Under the pieces are notes generated by a model, which had not been told where the DNA came from, searched no databases, and was given only the letters and a program-made list of their open reading frames with translations. The translations under genes and the position numbers were made by a program. Below, piece after piece: positions 1-9,478 of a stretch of DNA of 64,000 nt. The stretch is taken from assembly GCA_024280295.1 (NCBI GenBank), contig JAJRQK010000018.1:1-64000 (forward strand). Reading direction: 5' to 3'. Positions within the stretch are counted from its first letter, which is position 1. Every line of letters begins with the position of its first letter. Origin of the DNA: Bacteroidota bacterium (GTDB lineage Bacteria; Bacteroidota; Bacteroidia; Flavobacteriales_D; Crocinitomicaceae).

Positions 1-67
1 GCTCTCGGAAATGATCCTTGCAAACCTGTTCTGTTGGAAATTCTTCCATAAATTCTAGTATGTTCAT
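1..67 (-). CDS. IS1595-type transposase, N-terminus only (cut by window edge)
   Basis: The last codons before the edge on the minus strand, read from an ATG at 65-67, give MNILEFMEEFPTEQVCKDHF. This pattern (EF..EFPTEQ.C..) is the usual opening of ISXO2/IS1595-family transposases, just before their zinc-ribbon and DDE-like nuclease domains. Only 22 codons are inside the window, so the catalytic part cannot be checked and the gene could be intact or broken. The bases from 68 to about 200 should hold the element's right end, but I could not identify a terminal inverted repeat there. The identification rests on recall of family N-termini, not on a search. Confidence 0.6.
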   Translation of the reverse strand, partial: MNILEFMEEFPTEQVCKDHFRE

Positions 68-198
68 CTTCTTTTTTTATTCAAAAGTAGAGTTGAACAT
101 CGTATTCAATTTACGTTCTGGTAAAATATGGGGGAATCAGAATTATTTTATCAAAACTTAAGAAGTAATCGATGTCTTTCATCTATAAAATAAAGGAT

Positions 199-387
199 TT
201 ATGACGTAGGTAATCGTTTTAGTGATGAACGCAATTTAGTCGATGTCGCGTCCTCAAGAGTTGGTCCATCCGATTCTATTGGGTGCACTTCGAATGAAAC
301 TCCATCGACATCATCAAGTGAAGTTTCGATCGTTTTTTTTTTACACATTCCGCAGTTTCTATAAACAATGATTTTTTTAGTTTCCAT
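199..387 (-). CDS. Small HMA-like (copper-chaperone-type) protein, atypical C-terminus
   Basis: A 62-residue protein beginning METKKIIVYRNCGMCKKKTIE, with a purine-rich ribosome site (gtgagga) just before the ATG. The CGMC motif followed by K.TIE and DDVDGV is the metal loop and first helix of heavy-metal-associated (HMA) domains, which bind Cu(I) or similar ions with the two cysteines. Family members normally continue for 25-40 residues through two more beta strands; here the part after DGVSFEVH does not resemble the fold and ends early. The metal loop is encoded across a run of ten A residues on the coding strand and carries one more lysine than usual. It may be a decayed chaperone or a divergent short form. 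Confidence 0.5.
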   Translation of the reverse strand: METKKIIVYRNCGMCKKKTIETSLDDVDGVSFEVHPIESDGPTLEDATSTKLRSSLKRLPTS

Positions 388-458
388 TCCTCACATGCTC
401 TCATATGAAAGGATCACTACCACAAGAATTTCGAATGATCTAGCTGCTAATTTTTTCA

Positions 459-1889
459 TTATAGTTCAATAACGATACCATTTTGATAGACTAATTTCTG
501 ATTTTTTTTACCCTTAGAGTTGTAGGTGAAATAGTTACCATCATATTCTCCATTTCGGAATCGGGCTTTAATTTTCTTGAAACCTATGATGTTATACCAA
601 GTACAGGTTCCATGTAAATGACCTTTCCGATATTTTAATTTTGTTTTTATACTTCCGTTTGAATTGTATCTAATAACTTTGCGACTCCTAATAGAATCAG
701 TTAAGTATTCTAGTTTTTCGAACTGTTTACGGCAATAGTCATCATCACTAATTACGAATTGATAATCTCCCTCATTGATCATTTTATATTTACAAATATT
801 AATCTCTACAATTGATTGATCACTATTTAACCAACTTAATGGAATCATTTTCATGTTTACACTCGAAAAAGAAAAGTAGGGCTTATTATTTCTAGTGTTT
901 TTTTCAGAATTTAGTAATTTTAGATCAAGAATTAAGGTTTGAGATAGGTAATTCTCAGCAGAATAAATTAGGTGTATAGGAGTCCGTTTATCAATTTTGG
1001 ATAGGATCGAATAGCTACTATCAACTTGTTGAATGGATGCAATAACTAAATTATTCTGAACAATACTGATTTTGACTTCTTTGTTTAATTCATCTGTATC
1101 CATTTGCACTTTCCCTGCTATCTCTAACTCAACATTATAGTAGTGTGATTCTTCTTTTGCCTTAACTTCTTCTTGTTCACCTGAACAAATCAACAATGAA
1201 TCAAACGCTCCAGATTTAATTACACGATCAGTTAGTAAACGATGCCCATCATCGTTCAAATGACAGCCATCACCTGAATCGAAATTTGAAACAACTCCAT
1301 GAGATTCAGTCGCAAATCCCGTCCAGAAATCAATGTGATTATTGGCGAATATTTCACGAATGGAATCGTTGATTACCGCTTGTTGGTTTCGCTGTCGATG
1401 CCTTCTGAAATTTCTCGGTTGAACCGTACAAATCCAAATCGGAATATCCTTTACTTCGGCAAGCTTGGCAACAGTTCTGAAATTGTCTAGTTGTTCCTTA
1501 GTCGAGTATCCATTCGCAACATCATTGGAAGGCAAATTGACAATAATCCCATCGCAACCTAGTGATATCGCTTGAGATATATTTCGGAGTGAATCGCATT
1601 TCCTTCTTCGAGTGGGAGGATCGAAATCATCGGGCATAATGTGATAGGTGTTGTAACCTCCCACAGCTAAATTTATCGCTTCGTTCTCTGGGTGAAATGT
1701 TTTCAAATATGCATCATATTGATTAACCCAAGCACTATCTCGATCGCTTACTCCATAACCAGCTGCTGTGGAAGATCCCAACACCACAATTTTAAGTGGA
1801 GGATTGTTCCATCGAAATTGTTGTGCATTGACCGCACATACTTTAAGCAAACAAACGATGAGAATCGTGTTTCGAAACCAACTATTCAT
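459..1889 (-). CDS. Secreted SGNH/GDSL hydrolase with C-terminal MORN-like repeats
   Basis: A 476-residue exported protein. Residues 1-22 form a signal peptide ending VNAQ. An SGNH-hydrolase domain follows: the nucleophile serine lies in GSSTAAGYG near residue 40, the block III Asn in LPSNDVANG, and the catalytic Asp/His pair in DGCHLNDDGH. The family hydrolyses esters such as acetylated sugars or lipids; the substrate cannot be told. The last 75 residues contain MORN/YwqK-like units (GHLHGTCTWYN, GEYDGNYFTYN), an unusual tail for this enzyme class. The start abuts the stop of the upstream M1 peptidase gene with no gap, so the two are probably co-transcribed and translationally coupled. Confidence 0.8.
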   Translation of the reverse strand: MNSWFRNTILIVCLLKVCAVNAQQFRWNNPPLKIVVLGSSTAAGYGVSDRDSAWVNQYDAYLKTFHPENEAINLAVGGYNTYHIMPDDFDPPTRRRKCDSLRNISQAISLGCDGIIVNLPSNDVANGYSTKEQLDNFRTVAKLAEVKDIPIWICTVQPRNFRRHRQRNQQAVINDSIREIFANNHIDFWTGFATESHGVVSNFDSGDGCHLNDDGHRLLTDRVIKSGAFDSLLICSGEQEEVKAKEESHYYNVELEIAGKVQMDTDELNKEVKISIVQNNLVIASIQQVDSSYSILSKIDKRTPIHLIYSAENYLSQTLILDLKLLNSEKNTRNNKPYFSFSSVNMKMIPLSWLNSDQSIVEINICKYKMINEGDYQFVISDDDYCRKQFEKLEYLTDSIRSRKVIRYNSNGSIKTKLKYRKGHLHGTCTWYNIIGFKKIKARFRNGEYDGNYFTYNSKGKKNQKLVYQNGIVIEL

Positions 1890-4800
1890 TTAGAGAAATT
1901 GATTGAGGTTGAATGGTTTATTGAAGACGTTAATGCTCAACGTTAATCTGATTTTTGAGCCATAACCAGAATTCCCGAATGAATCATTTAATTCCTTACT
2001 CATCCAAACAGGGAAGTAGAGTCCAAAAACATCACCGATTTTCATTCCAATTCCAGTATTAATAGCCGATTCAATTGATGTCCCATTATCAAAGACTCCA
2101 ACATCTGCGAAGATCCCTAAAAAGTTAGGCAAGTAAGGCAATTGCATCCATAAATTTCCTGATGCTAACCAACGATCTGTTGTTCCATAATAACTGGTAC
2201 TTCTAAATCCACCCATGTTTTCAGATCGTTGCTGTGACCACAACCCTTGCAAATTGTTTCTGCCGAAGAAATAGTCTTCAGTAAAAACATCCTGCTGACC
2301 ATCTGTTCCAGAAAGTGACATGGAATATTGATACCCGCTAAAGTGTCCTGCAAGTGCACCGTTGGTATTGAAATCACTGTAATATTGATTTCCGTAAAAA
2401 GCTCTGAGTTCAACCCACTTTTCCTGTTTTTGTCTCATATAGCGAAACTTATAGTTGGCTTCAACGCGGATTCGGCCGACTCCATTTTCAATATTCGCAT
2501 TTGTGATGTAGTCATTCCGAATCTGAGTATGAAATTTATGATCGGGTTTATCAAAGTTGAAATTATAAGCAATAAATCCTCCAACATGTTCAATGTGCGT
2601 AGGCCCGAATTTATCTTTTCGATATAATCCTTGAACGCGAATTGATTGATCATATGGTTTAGTAGCACCATTTCTATTCCCTATTTTTGCAAACCAATAA
2701 GGCGAAACTGTCACGAAAAATGACTCATTTTCCCGGAAGGTTGTATCATGCTTAAACGATTTCAACGAAATACCAAATCGAGATAGTTTTAAAAAGTTTT
2801 TTGGATGCTTGGTAATGCTCAATTCTCCCATTCCTGAGACCATTTTACGGCCAAAGGAGTATACTGGGGCGACAAAATAATTTACTTTCCCAAACGGGAG
2901 GCCGTAGTTATGGAAGGCAGCTCCCAACATAAATCGATCATAAGAATTGGCACCAATTACAGGAGTCCAAAAGACATTATTAGTTTCTCGTTCGTTATCT
3001 CCAATTCCCCATTCGAAATTTATAGGCTCTAATTTCTTAAACAGTCCCTTGGAAGCGAGAGTATTATTTTGACGATTGATTTCTAGAATGTTTTTGTAAT
3101 AATCAATAACTATTTCTCCAGTCTGTGAGCCTTCAATATCAATTTCAGTCTTTTTTTGTCCAGGCTCTATCCACATTGTTCGAAAAACGGTATCGCCTTG
3201 AATTAATGAAACTGGAATTGGGCCATCAACTTGTCCAACGTTTTTAATTGTAACGCGTTGACCAGTATTCATTTTTTTAGATTTAACGATCTTGTAGTCA
3301 ACATGATTGGTTGTTTTAATCAAATCTTCGAAGAGCCAACTTAAATCTTTTCCAGAGGTTTTTTCAATTGAAGCACGCATATCGTAAGGAGAAGGATGTT
3401 TGAATTCCCAGTCTTGATAGTACTGTTTCATGCAAATATCGAAGAGTTTTTCTCCCAAATAATCTTTTAAATAAAAAAAGACTAATCCTGTTTTCTGGTA
3501 CATTATTACTCCATAATTTATTTGGGAGAAATCATCAGATTTGGTTTCTATAGCTTGATCTTCCCCAAGCCAAGCCATCATTCTGTATGAAATATCGCTT
3601 AAATCGTGATGATCGAGATCATTGAAATGAAATGCACCACCAAAAATCATATCAGACATTGCTTGATTTTCAGGATATTTGGTTTGAACATATCGAACTT
3701 CATTTAGTGTGTTCATTCCTTCGTCCATCCATCCATGATCACGCTCATTAGTCCCCAGTTGTCCGTAAAACCAGTTGTGACCAACTTCGTGAACGATTAC
3801 AACTTCTAGTCCCATATCATCTCTAGCGTTTCCGATAACAGTAACATTTGGGTATTCCATCCCTCCACCAGCACTAATTGTTCCATCTACTGCTGTAACT
3901 TGGTTGTATGGATAATCTCCATTCCAAAGTGAATAATAATAGGTCGCATCATGTAAATATTCAGAAGCATTTTGCCACAAAAGTCCATTACCAGGAGTGT
4001 AGAGTGCCCAAGTAGTTACTTTTCGTCCAGAGTGAGGGAGTTCGACTTCACCTTTTAAAACTGAGTAGCGTTTGTCAGCAAACCAAGCAAAATCATGGAC
4101 ATTACTTTGCTTAAAATGAAGTGTCTTGAACTTCTCAGATGACTTTGGAAATCTGTTAGGATAAGATTCAGATACACCAGGGACTTTCCGATAAAGGTAG
4201 CCGTCTTCTATTCCTCGTAAGGTTTGTGAAACAAGTGTATCCATATATTCAATTTCACTTGCTGTTTGAAGATCCCCGGTTGCTCCAACGACATAATTTT
4301 CGGGCAATGTAATGCGAACGTCAAAGGAACCAAACTCTGAGAAAAACTCTCCTTGTCCTAGGTAAGGCATTTCATGCCAACCATTACGATCGTAAACTGC
4401 TGGTTTAGGATACCATTGCGTTATTTGATATGACTCATCAACGTGTCCCAGTCGTGAGATTGAACCAGATGGAATTTTTACTCGAAATGGAGTTGTGACT
4501 GAGATTCGTTCACCAGGTTTCAGTGGAGTCGATAATTGAAGTACACAAATATCTTCATGTTCTTTTGTGTAATACCACTTTACAGATTGATGATTGATTT
4601 TAAAATCAAGAGAATCGATATATCCTATGATTGAATCGGTGCCATACAGTAGTTGATCATCTCCTGAATTATATTGTTGCTTCGCTAACGCGGAAGTTCC
4701 ATTTTTATATGCGTTTGGCCAAAGATGGATGTAGATTTCACTGAGATTATCATGAGAATTATTGATGTATTCAAACTCTTCAAATCCATGAAGAAAATTG

Positions 4801-4910
4801 GTTTTGTCATCCAGTTGGACATCAATGGTATAGTTCACCTCTTGTTGGAAATACTCTTGCGCATTTACTGTTCCTATAAAAAATGAAAAAATGATGGTCA
4901 GTTGTCTCAT
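1890..4910 (-). CDS. Secreted M1-family metallopeptidase with large C-terminal domain
   Basis: A 1006-residue protein with a signal peptide (IIFSFFIGTVNAQ). The gluzincin signature is complete: HEVGHNWF near residue 372, then 18 residues to the second zinc-ligand Glu in MDEGMN, with the substrate-binding motif GGGMEYPN upstream. M1 enzymes are aminopeptidases that remove N-terminal residues from peptides. The catalytic part ends near residue 570. The remaining 430 or so residues have alternating polar and aromatic strands and resemble an outer-membrane beta-barrel rather than the usual helical M1 C-domain, so the enzyme may be anchored in the outer membrane. No T9SS tail is present. The gene directly precedes the GDSL hydrolase gene. 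Confidence 0.85.
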   Translation of the reverse strand: MRQLTIIFSFFIGTVNAQEYFQQEVNYTIDVQLDDKTNFLHGFEEFEYINNSHDNLSEIYIHLWPNAYKNGTSALAKQQYNSGDDQLLYGTDSIIGYIDSLDFKINHQSVKWYYTKEHEDICVLQLSTPLKPGERISVTTPFRVKIPSGSISRLGHVDESYQITQWYPKPAVYDRNGWHEMPYLGQGEFFSEFGSFDVRITLPENYVVGATGDLQTASEIEYMDTLVSQTLRGIEDGYLYRKVPGVSESYPNRFPKSSEKFKTLHFKQSNVHDFAWFADKRYSVLKGEVELPHSGRKVTTWALYTPGNGLLWQNASEYLHDATYYYSLWNGDYPYNQVTAVDGTISAGGGMEYPNVTVIGNARDDMGLEVVIVHEVGHNWFYGQLGTNERDHGWMDEGMNTLNEVRYVQTKYPENQAMSDMIFGGAFHFNDLDHHDLSDISYRMMAWLGEDQAIETKSDDFSQINYGVIMYQKTGLVFFYLKDYLGEKLFDICMKQYYQDWEFKHPSPYDMRASIEKTSGKDLSWLFEDLIKTTNHVDYKIVKSKKMNTGQRVTIKNVGQVDGPIPVSLIQGDTVFRTMWIEPGQKKTEIDIEGSQTGEIVIDYYKNILEINRQNNTLASKGLFKKLEPINFEWGIGDNERETNNVFWTPVIGANSYDRFMLGAAFHNYGLPFGKVNYFVAPVYSFGRKMVSGMGELSITKHPKNFLKLSRFGISLKSFKHDTTFRENESFFVTVSPYWFAKIGNRNGATKPYDQSIRVQGLYRKDKFGPTHIEHVGGFIAYNFNFDKPDHKFHTQIRNDYITNANIENGVGRIRVEANYKFRYMRQKQEKWVELRAFYGNQYYSDFNTNGALAGHFSGYQYSMSLSGTDGQQDVFTEDYFFGRNNLQGLWSQQRSENMGGFRSTSYYGTTDRWLASGNLWMQLPYLPNFLGIFADVGVFDNGTSIESAINTGIGMKIGDVFGLYFPVWMSKELNDSFGNSGYGSKIRLTLSINVFNKPFNLNQFL

Positions 4911-5030
4911 ATTAATCGATATTAATCGCCCCCATAAAGATAGTCGGATTCTTTGAATCGGATTAATGTAAAATTGAATTAATTCAGACCTTAAAAAAAA
5001 TAGTAGAGGAAATCTAAGCTTGTAAAGTGC

Positions 5031-6557
5031 CTAATGAATTTGCTCATCCTCTGGTTCTTCTTCAATTGGAAATAACTTCTCAAGATCAGCCATATCTTGA
5101 CGTCGGTCAAGCATTTCCTCAATCTGAGAGATAGTCAAACTTTTTGCGATAATCCGTTTGTCCTTGTCCAGAATGAAAACTTTTGGAGATTGATATACGT
5201 CGTAAGTTTCTTGATAATTGAGCGATTCTATAGTAGTGTACTGAGGGATAAACTGTCGAGCATTTTCTTTTGCAGCAGTATAAAGTGAGTTTGTAACAGC
5301 GACATTAATAAATTCGAGGTTATTCTCTTTGATGAAGTCTTTCCAGTCTTGAAAATCATCACCAACAGCTTTGCCAACTGCAAATATTTCGATACCGCGC
5401 GCCTTAAATTTCTTCTCGTAAAGCACCTGTAATTTTGGAGTTACCTTCTTGCAGTGTCCACAATTTGGATCCCAGAAATATAGAATTGTATATTCACTTT
5501 CGAGGCTATAAAAATCAATCCATTTTTTGTCGGTAGTATCTCGTAAGGTAAGATTGGCTGGTTTAGCACCCATTACCAACCCTTGAATTTTATCAACGCG
5601 TTCTATCAATGTTTTGAGTTTGTCCTCTGGCATCCAATGCGCGACAGATTCACCATTCTCATCTTTTGGCCGGTAATAGCGGTTTCCCATGTAAACAAAT
5701 ACTTTGTCCATTCCCATGATTTTACTTTTCTCAAAATGACTCGTAATCCATGAAACACTGTATTGAAGCATGTCCGATTTGGCAGGAAGACGATCACAAA
5801 AATCGTACGCGTATTTGATGATAGTGTCCCAATGTTGAATCATCATCGTTTTACTAAAATAATTCTCAATTTTCCCATGGTAAATAGGAGTTCTAACCAA
5901 TCGATCATCCATTAAATCAATATTATCGAAATAATGCTCTCTAAAATAACTGAAACGGAAATTTGAATCTAGTGGATTGCCTTCTTCATCGAGTGGAGGA
6001 TTAGGAATAACAACATCCATCGACATTTTAATAATTCTTGATACCAACATATCCCATTTTGTATCTACTATATTTTGTTGATATGCAACTACTTTTTTTG
6101 AAGTCTCATTAATCAAATCTGTAATCTCTTTGTAACGATCATCCTCTGGTTTGAGGGTTTTCATTTCATTGCTCCAAACTGTTGTTTTTCCACGCTGCTT
6201 TCTAAGAAATGCCGTATAGCCATAGAAAATTTTATTTTCAGCTGATTTTTTAGCAACAACACTTGTCATTGGACTTACAGCTTTTGCTTCAATTGTCACG
6301 TCCTCATCATTGTAGATGAACTCTAATAAATTTTGTTCTGGAAGAAATAAAGCAAGAATTCCAGCTTTTTGCTTAGATCCATCAAATTCGATTACACCAC
6401 CTTTCATTTCTGCGGTATCTGCGTAGTACAATCCTTGTCCGAAATAGCGGACAAGATTCAATGTTGTATCCTCTATGCCATCAATTTTAAACTTTATGGT
6501 TTGACCAAATGAGACGGTTGAAACAAGAAGAAGACTAAGGATGAATACGATTTTCAT
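5031..6557 (-). CDS. Thioredoxin-fold protein with DUF4369/DUF5106-like N-terminal region
   Basis: A 508-residue exported protein with a signal peptide (LLLVSTVSFGQ). The N-terminal 110 residues look like the DUF4369 beta domain found ahead of TlpA-type thioredoxins in Bacteroidota, followed by a helical DUF5106-like middle. The thioredoxin domain starts near residue 340 with active site WDPNCGHCKK near 367, and the cis-Pro region QSPKVFILDKD is present. It probably reduces or isomerises disulfides in the periplasm or on the cell surface. It ends in an acidic tail (EEEPEDEQIH). It lies between the M1 peptidase and an ABC transporter pair, separated from both by gaps of 84-120 bases. Confidence 0.8.
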   Translation of the reverse strand: MKIVFILSLLLVSTVSFGQTIKFKIDGIEDTTLNLVRYFGQGLYYADTAEMKGGVIEFDGSKQKAGILALFLPEQNLLEFIYNDEDVTIEAKAVSPMTSVVAKKSAENKIFYGYTAFLRKQRGKTTVWSNEMKTLKPEDDRYKEITDLINETSKKVVAYQQNIVDTKWDMLVSRIIKMSMDVVIPNPPLDEEGNPLDSNFRFSYFREHYFDNIDLMDDRLVRTPIYHGKIENYFSKTMMIQHWDTIIKYAYDFCDRLPAKSDMLQYSVSWITSHFEKSKIMGMDKVFVYMGNRYYRPKDENGESVAHWMPEDKLKTLIERVDKIQGLVMGAKPANLTLRDTTDKKWIDFYSLESEYTILYFWDPNCGHCKKVTPKLQVLYEKKFKARGIEIFAVGKAVGDDFQDWKDFIKENNLEFINVAVTNSLYTAAKENARQFIPQYTTIESLNYQETYDVYQSPKVFILDKDKRIIAKSLTISQIEEMLDRRQDMADLEKLFPIEEEPEDEQIH

Positions 6558-6641
6558 ATAGGGTAAAATTTATCTAATTAAAAGTAGGCTAATTCCGATC
6601 CAAAAATAGATTTCCCAATTGGATTAACACATTTTTAACGT

Positions 6642-7817
6642 CTAATATTCGTTAAAGATGCCTTTTTTCGCACTGAAATAGCTTGCAAGACTAAATATTA
6701 CGTATGCTATTAGTAGTGCCATGAAGCTCCAAAGGGAGAGATCTGTATCGATGTATATTCCACCTGAAATAAAGGTATCATCCAAGAAGTACTTTGTAAT
6801 GAAAAATGCTATCGTTCCCATTATTGCTACAACTCCAAAGACTTTAATAAAGTAGATGAAGAACTTACGTATGATTTTATTGGGGTGATAACCAATCCGC
6901 ATAAGTGTTCTTACTTCAATAGCATTTCGAGTCATTAGTAACTGCATGAATTGAATGAGAACTAAGCCAGAGACGAATACTGCTATGATAGAGATACACA
7001 AAACGATAAAGACTAATGTTCCAACAATGCTCTTCAATCTTCCAACAACCACCTGTGCATTTTTTGATTCTAACCCACGATTGTTTAAAAGCTGCTCAAC
7101 TTCTCCAAACTTTCCTTCTTTTCCTTGAATCATGATCTGAGTGATTTTTTGATCAGAACCATCAGAGTATTTTTTATTCCCGTAATCCATGAAACTTTCT
7201 GGAACGAGCATCGCAGAAACTTCATTTGTAAAGCCAACAATTCGACAGTCAACCCATTCTTTATCATCCTCATTAGAAAGTGTGAACTTACATTTTATAC
7301 TCATTACAACATCGTCCGAGATTTGTTTAATGTCATTGGCACTCATAAATGTATTTAGCATCACAACGAAGTCTCGTGGCATAATTAATGGAACGAATTC
7401 GTCACCTTCTTTCCATTCCCAAGATGGGATCTTAACATCAAGAAATTCTGGGTCAACGGTTTGGATGAAGACATCAGAACGAAAACGTGGTACAACTGGA
7501 TCTGCGGTTTCGAATGAGACATTGAAATTATTTGAAATCACTGGTTTGACGTCATCTATAAATGGTTTAGCCTTGATTTTTTCAATTTCTGATTTACTGA
7601 AATCAGTTCGAGCGAGTCCTAATGTGTTTGAGTTCGACACCTTTTTCTGAACAATCACAGTGTTTGGTCCAAGAATTTCGGATCCTTCTCCAAATTGATT
7701 GACTTTGATGAGGTAGTGAATTGAAATAATAAGAAATGCGATTCCTAAAAATGCTCCAATCATGGCGACCACGAGTTGTTTTTTGTCTTGATTTTTGAAG
7801 AGTAATTTGTTCAGCAT
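6642..7817 (-). CDS. ABC transporter permease, FtsX/MacB-like
   Basis: A 391-residue membrane protein with one N-terminal membrane segment (about residues 15-37), a periplasmic domain of about 230 residues, and three membrane segments at the C-terminus (about 265-290, 315-340, 355-380). This is the topology of FtsX/MacB-type permeases, which couple ATP hydrolysis to mechanical work outside the membrane or to lipoprotein or peptide extrusion. The ATPase partner lies 2 bases upstream, so the two form an operon. The substrate is not evident; no outer-membrane or membrane-fusion partner lies nearby. Confidence 0.75.
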   Translation of the reverse strand: MLNKLLFKNQDKKQLVVAMIGAFLGIAFLIISIHYLIKVNQFGEGSEILGPNTVIVQKKVSNSNTLGLARTDFSKSEIEKIKAKPFIDDVKPVISNNFNVSFETADPVVPRFRSDVFIQTVDPEFLDVKIPSWEWKEGDEFVPLIMPRDFVVMLNTFMSANDIKQISDDVVMSIKCKFTLSNEDDKEWVDCRIVGFTNEVSAMLVPESFMDYGNKKYSDGSDQKITQIMIQGKEGKFGEVEQLLNNRGLESKNAQVVVGRLKSIVGTLVFIVLCISIIAVFVSGLVLIQFMQLLMTRNAIEVRTLMRIGYHPNKIIRKFFIYFIKVFGVVAIMGTIAFFITKYFLDDTFISGGIYIDTDLSLWSFMALLIAYVIFSLASYFSAKKGIFNEY

Positions 7818-7819
7818 GA

Positions 7820-8461
7820 TTAGAGTTTTAGTTCTTGATCGTAATTGTATCCGTGACTGTCTCCAAGAGTGGTAAGTACGAACCCTGCCTTTTGCTCTTC
7901 CGAACGTTTATGAATAAGTTTCATACAACGTTTAGCATTTTCAATATCTAAATGGGAAAATGGTTCATCCATAATTAGCCATTTGAATGGTTGAGCGAGT
8001 GCTCTAACAATTGCTACTCTTTGCTGCTGCCCCATGGATAAAAGTCCACATTTTTGATGCCACTTATGATCAATTTCAAGTTCTTCAAGAAATGATTTCA
8101 GTTCATATTCTGAATAGGTATCTGTTAATCTGTTTTTAAGAAGAAGATTTTCACCAACTGTGAGATTTGCAAACAATTGTAAGTCTTGAAATACGGCAGA
8201 AATAGTATTCATTCTAAGATTTGTCCAGTCATCGGGGTTGAAATTCTGAATGTCCTCCTCTCCATATCGAATTTCTCCTTTGTAATCATTTCGAAGACCA
8301 TAAACGGTAGTCAAAAATGTAGTTTTCCCTTTTCCGCTGGAAGCATTTAGTAAGATATGTTTTCCAGAATTCAGTGTCACACGATTACCCCAAATCGAAT
8401 CGGAGTCATGCTCAATCGAAGCAAGAGGTACTGGCATGATATGGTCAAGAGTAATGTCCAT
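7820..8461 (-). CDS. ABC transporter ATP-binding protein (LolD/FtsE-like)
   Basis: A 213-residue nucleotide-binding subunit. Walker A (SSGKGKTTF) lies near residue 41, the Q-loop Gln in VFQDLQLF, the ABC signature LSMGQQQRVA near 142, Walker B WLIMDEP near 162, and the H-loop region is short at the C-terminus. It probably drives the FtsX-like permease encoded 2 bases downstream. The Walker A has Ser-Gly-Lys-Gly-Lys-Thr where Gly-x-Gly-Lys-Ser/Thr is more common; the key Lys and Thr are retained. Length and motifs fit the LolD/MacB/FtsE group. Confidence 0.85.
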   Translation of the reverse strand: MDITLDHIMPVPLASIEHDSDSIWGNRVTLNSGKHILLNASSGKGKTTFLTTVYGLRNDYKGEIRYGEEDIQNFNPDDWTNLRMNTISAVFQDLQLFANLTVGENLLLKNRLTDTYSEYELKSFLEELEIDHKWHQKCGLLSMGQQQRVAIVRALAQPFKWLIMDEPFSHLDIENAKRCMKLIHKRSEEQKAGFVLTTLGDSHGYNYDQELKL

Positions 8462-8502
8462 GAGTTGGTTTTAATGTGAGTTCAATCAATGAAATTCAAG
8501 AA

Positions 8503-9441
8503 TCATTCCAAGTTTATCGATTTTGAAAAATAGCTCAAAATTTCCGAAGTCATTTCATCAGTGTTTGTCCATTTAATCCATTGTGTTTCAGTATGTCGTT
8601 TGATCCAAGTTATTTGTCGTTTTGCATACCTTCTTGAGTTCTGTTTTATGGCTAAAACTGCGTCTTCTAATTTGATCGTCCCATCGATGAATAAAAAAAG
8701 TTCTTTGTAACCAACGGTGTTCATCGAGGTTAAGTTCCGGTGATTAATTACAGACTTCACCTCATTTAACAACCCTGTATACATCATTAAATCTACTCGG
8801 AGATTGATTCTATTATAAAGAGATTCTCTTTCATGGTCAATGGCAAATCGGTGAACTTGAAAAGGTCGTTTTGTAGATTTAGCGTTTCGATAGCTTGTGA
8901 ATGTTTTCCCTGTCGATCTCGTAACTTCAAGCGCTCGAAGGATTCGCCTCGGATTTTGCTGGTCTACGATTTTATGAAAATCAATATCTGCCATTTTCAA
9001 TTCCTCTAACAGTGGTTTTAAACCATTAGTATCAAGTTCTTTTTGGAGTTGTTCTCTAATAATCCTATCTGTTGGAATTTTATCCAAGCCATTACATAAC
9101 GCATCAATGTACATTCCTGATCCACCTGTGAGAATGATTACATTTTTCGATTTGAATTCGGTTTCTAAAATCTTCAATCCTTGCTCTTCGTAATTACCTG
9201 CGGTGATTTCTTCGGTAATGGAATGTGAATCGATAAAATAATGCTTAACTCCATCCATTTCATCCACCGAAGGTTTAGCTGTTCCGATGGAAATTTCTTT
9301 ATAAAATTGCCGTGAATCTGCTGAAAGAACGCAGGTGTTAAAGTGTTTCGCGAGTGATATGCTGAGAGCAGTTTTCCCACTAGCTGTTGGGCCCGATATG
9401 AGGATTAAATGTTTGATGAGCCAAGTTAAGTAAACTATCAA
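8503..9441 (-). CDS. miaA: tRNA dimethylallyltransferase MiaA
   Basis: MiaA transfers a dimethylallyl group to N6 of A37 in tRNAs reading UNN codons, the first step of ms2i6A formation. Diagnostic motifs are all present: P-loop GPTASGKT (residues 17-24), DSRQFYKEISIGTAKP, GGSGMYIDAL, QNPRRILRALEV and YAKRQITWIKRH near the C-terminus. The 312-residue length is normal. No ATG is available before the P-loop; the start chosen is TTG at 9441, giving 16 residues before the motif, as in many homologues. With mtaB and mnmD it is one of three tRNA-modification genes in the window. Its substrate dimethylallyl diphosphate comes from the pathway that includes IspH, encoded at 15.1 kb. Confidence 0.95.
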   Translation of the reverse strand: MIVYLTWLIKHLILISGPTASGKTALSISLAKHFNTCVLSADSRQFYKEISIGTAKPSVDEMDGVKHYFIDSHSITEEITAGNYEEQGLKILETEFKSKNVIILTGGSGMYIDALCNGLDKIPTDRIIREQLQKELDTNGLKPLLEELKMADIDFHKIVDQQNPRRILRALEVTRSTGKTFTSYRNAKSTKRPFQVHRFAIDHERESLYNRINLRVDLMMYTGLLNEVKSVINHRNLTSMNTVGYKELFLFIDGTIKLEDAVLAIKQNSRRYAKRQITWIKRHTETQWIKWTNTDEMTSEILSYFSKSINLE

Positions 9442-9478
9442 TTCTAGGATGATTCACGCAATAAAATTTCGAGTTTTG

